Counted from the first letter of the stretch, positions 10,813 to 22,985 are shown. The stretch is 64,000 bases of DNA from Siniperca chuatsi (GCF_020085105.1 NC_058051.1:18755455-18819454); one strand, 5' to 3'. Translations and numbers: made by a program. Notes: generated from the sequence alone by a model not told the origin.

Positions 10813-13800
10813 ATGGAAGACGCTTTAGAAGATTTAATGGAGCAGGAAGAATACGACGACAGCGACAAACCATTATCATTGCCCCGCAATCCCCCTTTTC
10901 GCTCCACTCGACTGCACGTCCAGAGAAGTAGTATCTGCTCTCGGGCTTATTTCGTTGTGGTCATGGTCTTCTTCCATGTGTATATCCTGAATGTTATTGG
11001 CCTGCTGCTCTACGTGCACTACAACAACGGCCCCGGGGATCTTGTCAGTGGAGACGGGGCCACCTCAGCATCAGTTAGCGAGAGTGGAACCCCTTTGCCC
11101 CATCCTGCCCCAGCTTCAAGAGAGCTACATGTGGAGGACTATAGTAGTAGTTTCAGTCTTCCTCGCATTGAGGGGATACGGGTAAGAAAGCGAGCATAAT
11201 TTCAGGACGATGAAGTATGCCATATTAACTCACTAAAGTGCAGCCCAACCTGAAACATTTTAAATTCATCAGAATTGAATGTGACTTACAACTGCTATAG
11301 CAATGTCCATGCATTTGAAATCCCATGTTGTGAGTGTCTTGATAATGTCTCTTCTCCATCTGCAGGTGGGTCATGTTCAGCAGGTGTCCCTTGCACCAGA
11401 CAGAACACATGAGATGAAGACGATCAGCCTGAAACCTCTGCTATTCGGTAAGTGCATTGTATTCTTTGAGTATGATCTGTTATTCATGAATAAATGGCAT
11501 TTGATCAGGATTTAGAACACAACATTTAATTTTTTTCAAAGCCATACAAATATAGACCAGCGATTTTTACTTAAAATTCACAGATATGTACATTTTCTAT
11601 TAAAGATCTTTTATTTCTTTGACCCCCACTGCCTGAGAGACACAGTGTTGGTTCTTTATGAGCTCATTTGTGACCACCTGACTGCATGTTATTTCTTCCA
11701 TAACCACAGAAATTTGGACATGATTTGAAAAGACTATACCGAGCATAATTTACAGTTGTTGTTATTTAGTCAAATTCTAAATGCTATGTCTATCCTTTCC
11801 CTATGCATAGCTATTTAATGCTTGTTTCACATGTCAGTTCTTTTGGATTTTCTAACCTAGCACATAATCCTAGCTCCTGCATCTGTGATGTTTCCATTTG
11901 CGCGCAGCTGCCATCAGGTTCTTGTCTCGTCTTTGCCAGGCGTAAGCCTTATTGACCACCAGGCGCTCCCCCTGCACTGTGCCTGTCACCAGGAAGGTCC
12001 CGCCTCGTTGGTGGTGCCGTGTCATGTTTCTTACGCAGGTGGCATCCCTCTCCAGCCACAGTTCGATGCGGGAGCGGATCTGCCCACCTAACAGGGGTCC
12101 ATGTTTCAGAACGTCAAGTTTTGCAGCCAATGAGAACTGAGACAGGCTTACTGGACTGTACTTGAGCCGTGTTAGACGCAGTTTCACAACTGGGAAGAAA
12201 GCAGATAAACAGAAAGCATGATTGGCATCAACTTCATAAGGAGCAGTGTGCTCTTGTCTATTCATTTTCCAGAATTAATGAAAAACTTATAAAAACATAT
12301 AATCAAGGATAGGACCAGACAGGAGAGAAGAGCTGGAAGAATACTGATACTCACCAAAATCACTCCTACAAAAGGTCTCCAGTGTATCTTTTGAAGAAGA
12401 TGCCTCTTCCAGCTCACAATCCCGGCAGCTTGCCTGGGGCACTGAAATTGCCAAACCACTAATTAAATCGTTTGTTGAATGACGTCACCTCAAGCATATG
12501 TGTCTATGTAGTCAGTTTCTTACCTCTACGCCCCCCTGTGTGAAGAGTGCTGTTGGTGATAGAGGAGATACACATGAGATGGTCTGCAGGATACTGGTCA
12601 CAGCGCAGAATTTCTGGCCAGGGGTAGCCATAACAACTCATGATTGGTGCACAGCTGTCCCGTACAGATTCGCACAAACTCCTGCAGGGTGATATAAACC
12701 TGATAAAGAAGAGATGGAGAGGGAACGTGGGTAGCATCGAATAGATGAAGGGATTTGAATCAATAGTGTAGTGGTGGGGAACAAACAAGACTGGATTAGA
12801 CACATTTGTTTGCTTGTTTTTCTGTTTCTAAAGTGGGTGGGTGCTAATGTGATAAAAAAGAGATTATAGTGCTTTGATGGCTTGGTTTCTGTGTGAAACC
12901 GGAGCCTTTCCTCAATACCAGCACCAATTTGCATAGCTTTTAAAAGGTGTTAACGCTTGATGACCCTGCTCCTGTGTAACTTTTTCATTAATCTAAAATC
13001 GAAATCATTTCTTTAATATTAATAAAAACGGCCATTACCAGTCATTCTCAGGTTACTGTAATGGTGGTTTTATACTGGGACCCTGGCTACCACACTGCTA
13101 CAATATCAAGTACATTTCTAAACAAAAACTTGTGAGCAGCTGTTCTGTGAATCACAATTCCTACAAAAAGTCAAATTGTGACTTGAAAAGGTTGACAAGT
13201 ATATGTTCACAGAAAAAAGCTTTTTTTGTGTTAACTTACCTGTCAAGGCAGATTGGTGCAAATAGAGAGCAGAGGAAGATGCGGGCATCAGGGTGGCACT
13301 CTCTGGCAAGTAGTGGCAACCAGCTGGCACTCTGCTGTACAGCCTCAGCTGGAGACTCATGGCCCAGCAGGTTGGGCATCCTCATGGTGTCATAACCGAT
13401 GTTTTGGCACAAGGCCATGCCTGACGGGATAGGGACACAGCGAGAGGAACTGCGGGGCTCCCACAGTCCACTTTCACCTATAGAAAGCATGGACCTGAAG
13501 CCAGTAGTAGTATCAGGGTCCCCCCACACTTCACCATCATCTTCTGCTGCAGCTCCTGGTCTAGAAACACGAGTATCTCCAAATCCAGTTTCAGTGTTGA
13601 CCTCAATACTTGCCCTGTCCCCGCCTTTGTCCTTTACTCCAGATCTAACCCTGTCCTCAGCTCTTGCTCGTCCTTCCAGCCCTTCCCTTCCTCTACCAGG
13701 ACCAAGTGCTATTGTGCTGCTGGGCCCAGCAAGCAGAAGGAGAAATAGTAGGTAGGCCGAATGGGAGGACTTTCTGGAGATAAAATGAGAGCAGAGCGCT

Positions 13801-16800
13801 GCAGCCATCCTGGGACAGAAGTTGGAAAGGAGGAGCAATCCTGAAGTGTGTCTCTTGAGTGAGTGAAGACCCCTGTGTCACAGTGCAAGAGAGGATGGCA
13901 GAATAGGTGTATTTATAGTGGGCGGTGATTACATTTGCATAGCAAGGGGTAAGGGGAGGTGTAGAGAACAATAGGAAGAAGGGTTGGGGGCACACATTAA
14001 AGTGTTATTAAAGATGTGAATCCACTTGCATTTATGAGCAGATTTAAGTGTGTTTGACAGAGCTCAAGATTAGTAAAGTGGATGATTTGGCATTTGGATA
14101 CTTTTGGCTTTCTGCCATTTCCATCCCCGCAGCTTGAATTGAGAAACAGACTGGCCCTCATGTAGTGAAACTCCTCCACCCCTTCCATCTCGCATTTTAT
14201 TCCAACCCACACCTAACTACCCTGTCCTGCCCTGACCTCTTTGCTTTTTGCGCTACTTTTCTTTCCACCCCTGCTGCTAACAGGGAAATCTTGGATGCTT
14301 TTATGGATACTTAATACTTATTATTCATGAGTTGTAAGGATACCATTAAAAGACATCACCTTGGACTCTGGGACACTGTGATGGGGATTTTCCACTATTT
14401 TCTGATGTTTTACAGACCAGATGAAGAATCGAGAAAATAACCAGCAGATTAATCAATACTGAAAGTAATCAGTAGTTGCAGCTCTTGTGCGCACTGCTTG
14501 TGCATTTGTGTGTGAACATGTGCGTAGGACACAACCAAAATTGGTGTCATCCTGCTGTGTAGCCATGGCCTGATTCCTGTTCAGACAAGCAGGTCACTTC
14601 CTTTCCGGGGGAGAAAGAGACGGTGGTGGGAGGGAGAAGAGGAAGGCTTGGTCCCCCTTCATTCATATCAGTTATCCAGATTAATGAGGTTTGGCTGGAC
14701 AAAAGGGATTAACCAAGTGGGTACAGTGTAAAAGACACGGGTGACAAACAAGGTCTCTACTGTACAGACAGCCAACCTGCCGGAAGCCTTATTAAGAGGG
14801 GAAATGACTGACAGACATGGATGGATTGCTGGAAGAGAACAGGAGGGGAACCATGAAACAGTAATTTGTGCCTTCACACTGAGATCTGAATAAGTTCAAT
14901 AAATGTATCTAATAGAATACATGAAATAGGACTTTTTGCTGGTGTAACAAATTTTCTAGGAAACCCAGGACCAAAATGGAGAAAAGAGATTGACTGTTTT
15001 GATGTGGGGTGGCTTGGATAACATTACTAATAAGTATAGTAGGTGTAAATGATTATTTTACTGCTTTGTACTAATTAATATTAGCAATTACTGACTCCCA
15101 GAAGCCTGCCTGTTTCCACCCTCCTCTGGGAGAAGTCCAGTGTCGTCATTCATTAAATCTGCCCGTGGGATAGGCTATACCACAAATGGCTCACAGGGGA
15201 GTGACAGAGGGGAATAGCTTGTACTCATTATATACACAGTGTATGTATACTGTCACTAAAGAGTTCCTGTGCTTAAACACCTACTAAAACATGCAAGAAA
15301 GAAAGGTATAAACTCTTTGTTCCTGTAGTCTTGGTTATTACAAAATGTAAATTAATTTAGCATTTGCATGATCTTTATTTTCTGAACACATAATTTGCTT
15401 GTTATGAGTCTGTGTTTCAATGAGAAAGTGTCACACATCCTAATCATACTAATATTAGCATACACTGATCAAACTATCTCAAAATTGCCCCTTCACACTG
15501 AAAGCTTTTGTTAGGCAATCTAAAGTAATCCATTTAGTCTGACAGATCAAGCCAGCACTGTCAACAGAGATCTTCTAATCAACTTAAAAGTCAATCACTC
15601 ACTCACCCACCACCTCAGGTGTGCAGTAAAGTTTCATTTGACGTGTGTGTGCGGAGGTTGTGACTGGGAATTTTCACACTTGAGTCATTTTAAAATGAAG
15701 TGATGGCACAGACATCAATAACTATAATACTGGTGTGAATCTGCAATTGAAAAGAAAAGGTTTCAGTTTATTTACTTTTTATCAGTTAGTGACTTCACTG
15801 CTACCCAATCATCATGTGTAATCTTCACGTGTGAATGTGTGAATAATTATGCACAACAGTTAATCTGTGAACAAACCCAGAATCTCCAAGCCAATCTCTT
15901 TGATAGATCGTATATCCTTGTATCCTCACTCTAATCTTGGGTAGACTGAGGGCCTGCTGGTATTATGATAATCTGGACCTTTAATTTCCGTGATTGTGTA
16001 TTTGGTTCCATTGTGTTGCAGTTAATTTGTGCTTTTCAAAAATCAGCAACTGAAATAAATTGACTGAATTTTTTTCTAGTCTCTCCTGGGGAAAATATAG
16101 ACTCCACAGACTCCATATAATTTGTCATGGAAAAACTTATTTTGTGCATTAGATGATTTGGGTGAGTATGTGTCCCTAGGAGCTTTGAAAGGTATTGGCA
16201 GCATCAAACCGTACATGTCCAAGGCTGCAATGTGTCCTAACATTCGCCACTCTTGTCTTTTTCCTGTTCCTGTAAGAGATCCCTGGCTTCCTGTCAGAGG
16301 AGGAGTGCCGTGTGGTGGTGCAGCTGGCTCAGCTCAAGGGTCTGATGGAGAGCCAGGCGACAGCATCCAGCCAGGGACAAGAGGGGTCAAACCAGCCACT
16401 ACTTTCTCTCAGCACAGAGGAGGTCTTCAGTCTGTTGGACCTAAACCAGGATGGGCTGCTGCAGAAGCAGGAGGTGATAAGAGAGAAATATCTTGTGTCT
16501 GTATGCCACAGAGCTGTAGGAGGAAAATAGATACAGAAAATTCTATTCCAAGTAATGAAAAATTAGATGAACTGTCAGAACATGTTACGCTTTTTGTTTA
16601 AATTGGGAAAAACCTTCTGATCTCTCCTCCAGATTGTGAGTCACTCACGCTCTCGAGATGGAACTTGGTTGAACCCAGACAATTTACGGCAGATACTCAC
16701 TGGTCTGGAAGCCTGCCCAACAGGTCAGTGCCCCTGTTGTTTTGTGGTTTTTGTTCAAGTGTGTGTCAGTACATTTATGACTGTTCTGACTGATTCATAA

Positions 16801-19800
16801 TCTAGAACACAGCATCTATTAAGTTGATTTTTGTGGCACTTACAGTACAAATTTAAATGACTTTTGTCATTTGACTTTTTGTCAAATACATTTTGTCAAA
16901 ATGCATTTGTGAGACACTAGGAGAAACTGAATGTGACTTAAAAGGGAAAAGGTTCATGAATTCATCTTTTAACCATGCTTTTAAATGTAACTTTCTCAAT
17001 TTAAGGACATTTTCCGATTGAGCTCTTTGAGACAAAGACGCAAAAAATTTGCAAAGATCCAGTCCAGGTGCTACTTTTCACTTTTAACAGCTAGTTGAAG
17101 TTTGTCCTCGTCTGTTTTCTGTGCTTCCAAAAGAGAACTTTATAGGACTTTCATCATTCAGTTTCATTGTTCATTACATTTTTTAAGTCAGTGGTTCAAG
17201 ATGAGCATGTCGATTTCAAATGTGTAAATAATAAGTCTACTGGACTTGTCATCTTGTGTGTGTGTGTGTATATGTGTGTGAGAGAGAGAGAGAGAGTGTG
17301 AGAGTGTTTCTGCAGTGGCTGTGTACTGGCACTAAGTAGCTGACGGGTGGCTGTGATTGCGTGCGAGTCTTTGTGAGTGGCAAGGCCGGAAGAGGGGTGA
17401 CACCGTTTTGACCTGATGCCATTGTGCCAGGCGTTGTACACATCCCAGTCCGGATGTGCCTCATCCTATCTCATTAAAAACTGATTATTCTCCAACCCCT
17501 TTTCTTAATTTTCCCCCGGATCCCCTGTATCCCCACCCCACACCACCACCATTCCCTCCTCCACACTCTTTCATTAACCCCCCCCCAAGCCACCTCTTCT
17601 CTGGCACCCCAGAGCTATTGTTGCGGCTGGGGCGCGGTCTCTAAGGGGAACTGATGGGGGTCAGACATTCATTCAGCTGAGAGTAACAGCATACAGTTGG
17701 ACAAAGAGGAAAGGAATGGAGGAAAAGAGAGAAGGGAATCTGATTATAGCCTACTGTTAGCTACGTTGACCAGGAGTTCAAGAGTAAATAAAAACTGAAA
17801 TGGAATGGTGATACTACATAACTAAAAGACTGGTTTAATAATTTCAGTCATTCATATCTATAGTTATGAGGTTATATTTTAGCTGTACTTTTATGTCCCA
17901 GGCTCCCAGCTATATGAAGGAATACAAATAGTCTACTAAAGGATTGTTTGTGTGTTCCTGGCAGGGATGCTTACCTTGGAGGACTTCAGGCGTGTTTATG
18001 ATGTGTCCCAGCACCCAGGACAACAGCGAAGCAGGAAGCTCCAGACTCAGTTCAAACAGAGAAGCAAACATACGTGGCTTTACCAAGGCCCGGGATCCCA
18101 CCATGTGCTGCACACACTCAGGAACAGGTAACTACACACACACACACTTTGTCATGCTCTTACAGTAGTAGCCCATACACTTTTTATAAAATATTTTTAT
18201 TTTGCTCTCTTATGTCTTTTTTGTTCAGAGTAACCAGTCTGACACGTCTGCCTTCTTCATTGGTTGAGCTGAGCGAGCCGCTGCAGGTGATTCGCTATGA
18301 GCACGGAGACTTCAGTAATGCCCACCATGATAGCAGCCCTTCTCATTTAGAGACTACCTGCGCGCACACACGACTTGCAGGAAACACATCTGCTCTCACA
18401 GAGGTCTCTTGCAGGTATGTATTATATGCTTTTTCTATTTATATTATATTCAGATACTTTGCAAGTACTTTAGTAGTTTAGTAGTAAGTCATTTCACAGA
18501 CAACCTTAATTATCTCCAGATTAGCTTGACTTTTCTTTTGACCATTCTGACTGATTACACCCATGTTTATAATACATAATACAATATGTAGATTGTATTT
18601 TTCTCTGCTTATTTATTTGTAGATTTAATGGTTGGATAATTGTTTTAGTTTATAAACACAGCTTTGATTTTTTTTTTAAAACATTCTCATAGTGAGTTGT
18701 TTCATGATCTGTCTTGTTTTCTCACCTGCTTCCCAAAATGATTACCTTCAAAATATAATTTTATTGCCAAACTACTGTTATTGCTGTTATTCAAAGTGCT
18801 GGTGCATAAAACAGAATAATTTTTGTGTATGGGGAGACATTCACAATTATCTGTATTTGTTGCTTCTTTCCTTGTTTTTTCCCAGGTATCTTACCATATT
18901 ATTCTTCCTCAGCTCTGTAGAGGAAGGTGGTGAGACCACCTTTCCTGTGGCAGACAACCGTACCTATGAAGAGCAGGTGAGTGTACTTTCACAACCCACA
19001 GTCATAAACCAGCAAAGCCTCATTTCTTTTTGCCACTGTGAAATGATGATAACTGTACATGATCTGAATGCTGCTGATAACACACAGCCAATGCTGACCC
19101 ATGACAAGGAATCTGACACCTAAATGAACACAGTGTGCCACAATAACCAACTAGACACAAGTTGTTTACAGTTTTGTGTGTCCTAGGCACTAGTTCAGGA
19201 TGGAGTTGATTTGACAGACACCCAGGAAACATGTGGCAGAGGGAACCTGAGAATGAATCCTTCTGCTGGGACAGCTCTCCTCTGGTACAACCATCTTTCT
19301 GATGGCAGAGGTAAGAACAGAATGCTTTAGCAGTATCATTTGCACACACATATCCAGTGAGCTCCAGTATGTTGATTTGGGTCCTACTATTGTAGGAAGC
19401 AATGTACATCAAACCCAATGTCACTAGCCTTTAGACTAGCTTGTGGATTGTCACCTTACAGAAGTGAAAACTTATCACATTTAAAGGTCCAGTGTGTAAC
19501 ATTTAGGAGGAACTATCGGCAGAAATGGAATATAATATTTATGTATGTTTTAATTAGTGTATCACCTAAAAATAAAAATCGTTGTGTTTTTGTTAACTTA
19601 GAATAAGCCATTTTTATCTGCAGAGGGAGCGGGTCCCTTTCCACAGAGGTCTCCATGTTGCACTGTGTTTCTCCTACACACTTGGAAGGGGAGGGTGATG
19701 CGAGCAGTATTCAAATGGTTGCAAACTGCAATTTCACTACTAGATGCCACTAAATCCTACATACCGGATCTTTTAGTTATGTTCTCTGTTTGATACCAAA

Positions 19801-22800
19801 ATGTATCACCCGCACAAATTATGTAAACAATGATCTTTTTCAGAATTTGTTTTAAAATGTTGGTAGGGGAAAAAAAGTTTGCCAGTATCAGCTGATACTG
19901 ATACATAATGGCAGATGATGATAATATATAGATAGATAGATGTACTTTATTGATCCCAAATTGGGAAATGTTTGTGTTACAGCAGCGGGTTATTCAGGCA
20001 TTGCACGGCAACAGTAAATACACAATAAATGTACATGTTAACACTAGAAGAGAGAAAAATATATCAATAGAAAAATAAACACAACAAAATTAATTATTTA
20101 ATAAAAAAACTTTGCCCATCACCCTCCGCGGGTGGTCTCGTCCTTCGAGCTCGGGTCCTCTACCAGAGGCCTGGGAGCTTGAGGGTTCTGCGCAGTATCT
20201 TTGCTGTTCCCAGTACTGCACTCTTCTGGACCGAGATGTCTGGTGTTCTTCCAGGGATCTGCTGTAGCCACTTCTCCAGTTTGGGGGTCACTGCCCCGAG
20301 TGCTCCGATGACCACGGGTACCACTGTTGCCTTCACCTTCCAGGCCTTTTCCAGCTCTTCTCTGAGCCCTTGGTACTTCTCTAATTTCTCATGTTCCTTT
20401 TTCCTGATGTTGCCATCACTTGGTATTGCCACGTCAACCACAACGGCTTTCCCCTGCTGTTTGTCAACCACCACAATGTCAGGCTGGTTCGCCATTATCA
20501 TTCTGTCAGTCTGGATCTGGAAGTCCCACAGGATCTTGGCTCGGTCATTCTCTACCACCTTTGGAGGTGTTTCCCACTTTGACCTCTGGGTTTCCAGTCC
20601 ATACTCAGTGCAGATGTTCCTGTACACTATGCCAGCTACTTGGTTATGGCGCTCCATGTATGCTTTTCCTGCCAGCATCTTACACCCTGCAGTTATGTGC
20701 TGGATTGTCTCAGGGGCCTCTTTGCACAGCCTACACCTTGGGTCTTGTCTGGTGTGGTAGATCTGGGCCTCTATTGCTCTGGTGCTCAGGGCCTGCTCCT
20801 GTGCAGCCATGATGAGGGCCTCTGTGCTGTCCTTCAATCCAGCCCGCTCTAGCCATTGGTAGGACTTCTTGATATCAGCCACTTCAGTTATGTTCCGGTG
20901 GTACATCCCGTGGTACATCATGTGTCCTCCCATGATGGTCCTTCCTCCAGCACGTCTTCCTCTGTTCCCCATTGCCTGAGACATTCCCTGAGCATGTCAT
21001 CTGTTGGGGCCTTATCTTGGATGTACTTGTGGATTTTGGATGTTTCATCCTGGATAGTGGCTCTCACGCTCACTTTCTTGGATGTCTGTTGCTGTGGTGT
21101 GATGCCTCCCTCTCCCATATACTTTTCCAGTACTGCTCCGTTTCCAGCCTTGGTGGGTCTGCTCTGCTGTTATTACCCTGCCATTGAGTGTACACTTTCG
21201 CAGGTTGAGTTGCGAACAGCCAGTTTATTCTTCTGGCTTCATTATCTCTCGTGTATCTCTTTAGGCGGCTGGCCAAGGCTTGGAGCCTTTGTTTGGCAGT
21301 TTTGAGTGCTTCAGGTATCGGCATCTGGTTGTACTTCTTGGGTACTTGCTTTCTCATTGCACCTCTCTCAGCCTCTGTCAGTTGGCTCACTTCTCCCCGG
21401 GCCTCCTTGATTTTTGCCTCCAACCTTCGTTTCCATGGTGGGTATTGTCTCTCATGGCTCCCATGGTTGCTCTTGTAGCCAAGCATCTCTAGGATCACTG
21501 CTGCTGAGTTCAGTGATGGTTGTGGTAGGGATTGCTCTCAATGCTGCATTCACATCTTCTAGGAGACTTTCTGATGGTACTTCACTTAGCCATTGTAGTT
21601 GGCGTCGGGGTTGCCTTGTATTCATCCTCGCCATGATCTTATCTTTCAGGTCAGTCGCTGCCTCGTTCAGCGTGATTTCTCTTGGGGCTTCGTACCCAAT
21701 CTCTGGTTGGGGAGCTGCTGGTTGTTGGTGGCTCCCCCTTGCCGTAGCATTTGTGTTGTACCTTGTCAATCTCAAGTTGTGATAGCGGTTGCCGCTTGTG
21801 GATGTTGGAACACTGAGCTACTAGTTGCTTCGCCGTAAGCCTTGATTGTGGGTTTCGAAGTAACCATTCATCCCACATCCTGTGCATGTAACCCCTCTGA
21901 CTAGGGTTACTGGAGTAGTAGCATTCCAACAGAGCCTTATTATCGCATCTCGCCCATCTCCAGTAGTTCCAGTAGCCCATTTGTCGTCTCGATGCCCTGG
22001 TTCCCCAACACCTGACGCAGACCTTGTTTGGCCGGGCGACGTCTGAGCCGGCATGTCATGTATTTCATCGTCACTCATCATCATCATGAGGTAGGCAGCA
22101 GCGTGAAGGGTCTTGCCTAACATTGGATGATGGGTCATTGCTCATTGCGCTCCGAGGGGGATTCGAACCCTTGTTCCCCCGTGAATGTCCCGTGGCCTAC
22201 CACTTGAGCTATCCAGCCGCTTATTTATTTATATATATATATATAAAAATGTTCTCTTTTAGACAGAGGTGAGGTGTAGAATTATTGCTTTGGGCAGGAA
22301 AGATTTCCTGTATGATGAGAGCCTGTGGGGGAACAAAATATTCCTCTCCATTTTCATCTTCTCTCTCCACTCTTGATTGTTTTTTGTTTTTTTCTGTAAC
22401 TCAACTCATTCAATCTGTTGTGACTATCAACCTCTTGTACTGAAATGATCATCTGATTGGATTCAGGGAGAGCGGCCCTGCTTTATAGACTGGGTGAGTG
22501 GGTGACTCCTATGAGCAAGGATAACCCATTTCAACAATCTTCAAATCTAGCTTATTGAAGTACCTAATAAAGCAACAACATACGACAGCTATACCATGAG
22601 ATTAAAACTGTGGAGACGTATATGGTCATTACAACAGTGACAATATCTCACTCGACAGCACAATGACAACATTTTGGATTCATTGTAACAGAGACAGAAG
22701 CTGAGTTTATTAGGGCTTGTTGTTGACATTTATCTGAATTTGTTCATCTCTTCTCTCCTGCCTTCCCTAGGTTGGATGGGTGAGCTAGATGAGTATTCCC

Positions 22801-22985
22801 TGCACGGCGACTGCCCAGTCAGGCGTGGGGTAAAGTGGGTGGCCAACAGCTGGGTAAATGTGGACCCAGACCACCAGCAGCAGGCCCGCTACCAGAGACT
22901 AGTTGCACAAAGGCATCGAGCTAAGTCAGGCATGGAGGAGCATTACCAACCTCTCCCACACAGTGACCTCCACCAGGATCTATAG
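10813..22985 (+). CDS. p4htm: Transmembrane prolyl 4-hydroxylase, nine coding exons, 505 residues
   Basis: An ER-membrane Fe(II)/2-oxoglutarate dioxygenase; its mammalian relative hydroxylates HIF-alpha prolines. Exons: 10813-11181, 11366-11447, 16277-16473, 16633-16723, 17965-18127, 18229-18414, 18886-18976, 19187-19310, 22771-22985; the phases join without error. A membrane anchor lies at about residues 45-68. EF-hand 1 is intact at 205-216 (DLNQDG...E), while the second EF-hand position (242-253) has lost its acidic ligands. The iron site is His333-x-Asp335 (AHHDSS) plus His446, and the 2-oxoglutarate lysine is Lys456, with the same ten-residue spacing as the human enzyme. Strong family matches include [14 protein letters not shown] and [12 protein letters not shown]. 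Length equals the human protein (502). Intron 2 contains an antisense sFRP gene and intron 8 a degenerate retrotransposon. Teleosts can carry two copies; which one this is cannot be told. Confidence 0.95.
11870..13808 (-). CDS. szl: Secreted Frizzled-related protein, sizzled-like, four coding exons, 383 residues
   Basis: Predicted secreted antagonist. sFRPs bind Wnts through a Frizzled-type cysteine-rich domain; the sizzled subgroup is known to inhibit Tolloid proteases that cut Chordin. Minus-strand exons: 13808-13240, 12699-12524, 12441-12355, 12189-11870, with clean GT-AG junctions. The ATG at 13808 has a strong context (CCAGGATGG); no ATG lies upstream in frame. Signal peptide about residues 18-34. 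The CRD carries all ten cysteines (124, 134, 171, 180, 187, 195, 199, 206, 223, 233), with motifs [13 protein letters not shown] and [13 protein letters not shown]. The netrin-like C-terminal domain starts near Cys254 and ends WKHHRCRS. Residues 36-120 are a polar, acidic and Gly/Arg-rich linker unusual for sFRPs, which are normally about 280-320 residues. Membership of the sFRP family is certain; sizzled rather than sfrp1/sfrp5/tlc is my best judgement. The whole gene sits inside p4htm intron 2. Confidence 0.85.
13910..13947 (-). promoter_or_regulatory. TATA box and Sox-Oct-like site of the nested sFRP gene
   Basis: On the minus strand TATAAATA lies at 13917-13910, about 100 bp before the sFRP start codon, placing a start site near 13880. 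Just upstream is CCTTGCTATGCAAAT (13947-13933), which contains a perfect octamer (ATGCAAAT) and differs at two of fifteen positions from the composite Sox-Oct consensus CATTGTTATGCAAAT. Confidence 0.55.
13948..16276. other. p4htm intron 2, upstream of the nested sFRP gene
   Basis: AT-rich intronic DNA. It is also the upstream flank of the antisense sFRP gene, so it may hold its enhancers, but nothing beyond the proximal promoter sites can be supported by eye. Confidence 0.4.
19484..19776. mobile_element. Short inverted-repeat element in p4htm intron 8
   Basis: It starts AAAGGTCCAGTGTGTAACAT and ends with an imperfect complement, AAATCCTACATACCGGATCTTTT. This is a familiar non-coding transposon of fish introns. 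It has no coding capacity. Confidence 0.65.
19925..20070 (-). mobile_element. LINE or SINE 3' tail (TTTATTGATCCC type)
   Basis: TGTACTTTATTGATCCCAAA preceded by a (GATA)n run is the reverse complement of the 3' end of CR1/L2/Rex1-type retroelements of fish. Only the tail is present. It abuts the larger retroelement to its right and has the same orientation. Confidence 0.55.
20130..22140 (-). mobile_element. R2-type non-LTR retrotransposon, reverse transcriptase deleted, frameshifted
   Basis: Minus-strand open frames run in order from 22138 to 20160. The N-terminal part (21980-21452) contains [19 protein letters not shown], with a frameshift near 21980 and another near 21700. A Lys/Arg-rich linker follows to about 21090. 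The C-terminal part (20984-20160, 274 codons) has a CCHC zinc finger ([18 protein letters not shown]) and a restriction-like endonuclease with the PD...D signature ([20 protein letters not shown]). In full-length relatives a reverse transcriptase of several hundred residues sits between these parts; here it is missing, with the junction near 21090. The endonuclease part alone remains open. Such elements are usually labelled R2-like or R4/Dong-like in fish; the exact clade is uncertain. Confidence 0.8.
22147..22220 (-). repeat. tRNA-like sequence at the head of the retrotransposon
   Basis: On the minus strand an A-box-like TAGCTCAAGTGGTAG (22211-22197) is followed by a perfect B box GGTTCGAATCC (22169-22159). 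The ends do not form a tRNA acceptor stem, so this is not a functional tRNA gene. It lies directly before the first ATG of the retroelement frame and is bordered on the other side by a TTTA/TA tract. Confidence 0.6.

Noticed and set aside
13806-13838. A start ten codons upstream in the sFRP gene
   Set aside because: The codon there is TTG, not ATG. The ATG at 13808 has a strong context and directly precedes the signal peptide.
20179-21838. Several plus-strand open frames of 60-190 codons
   Set aside because: They are antisense shadows of the retrotransposon coded on the minus strand.
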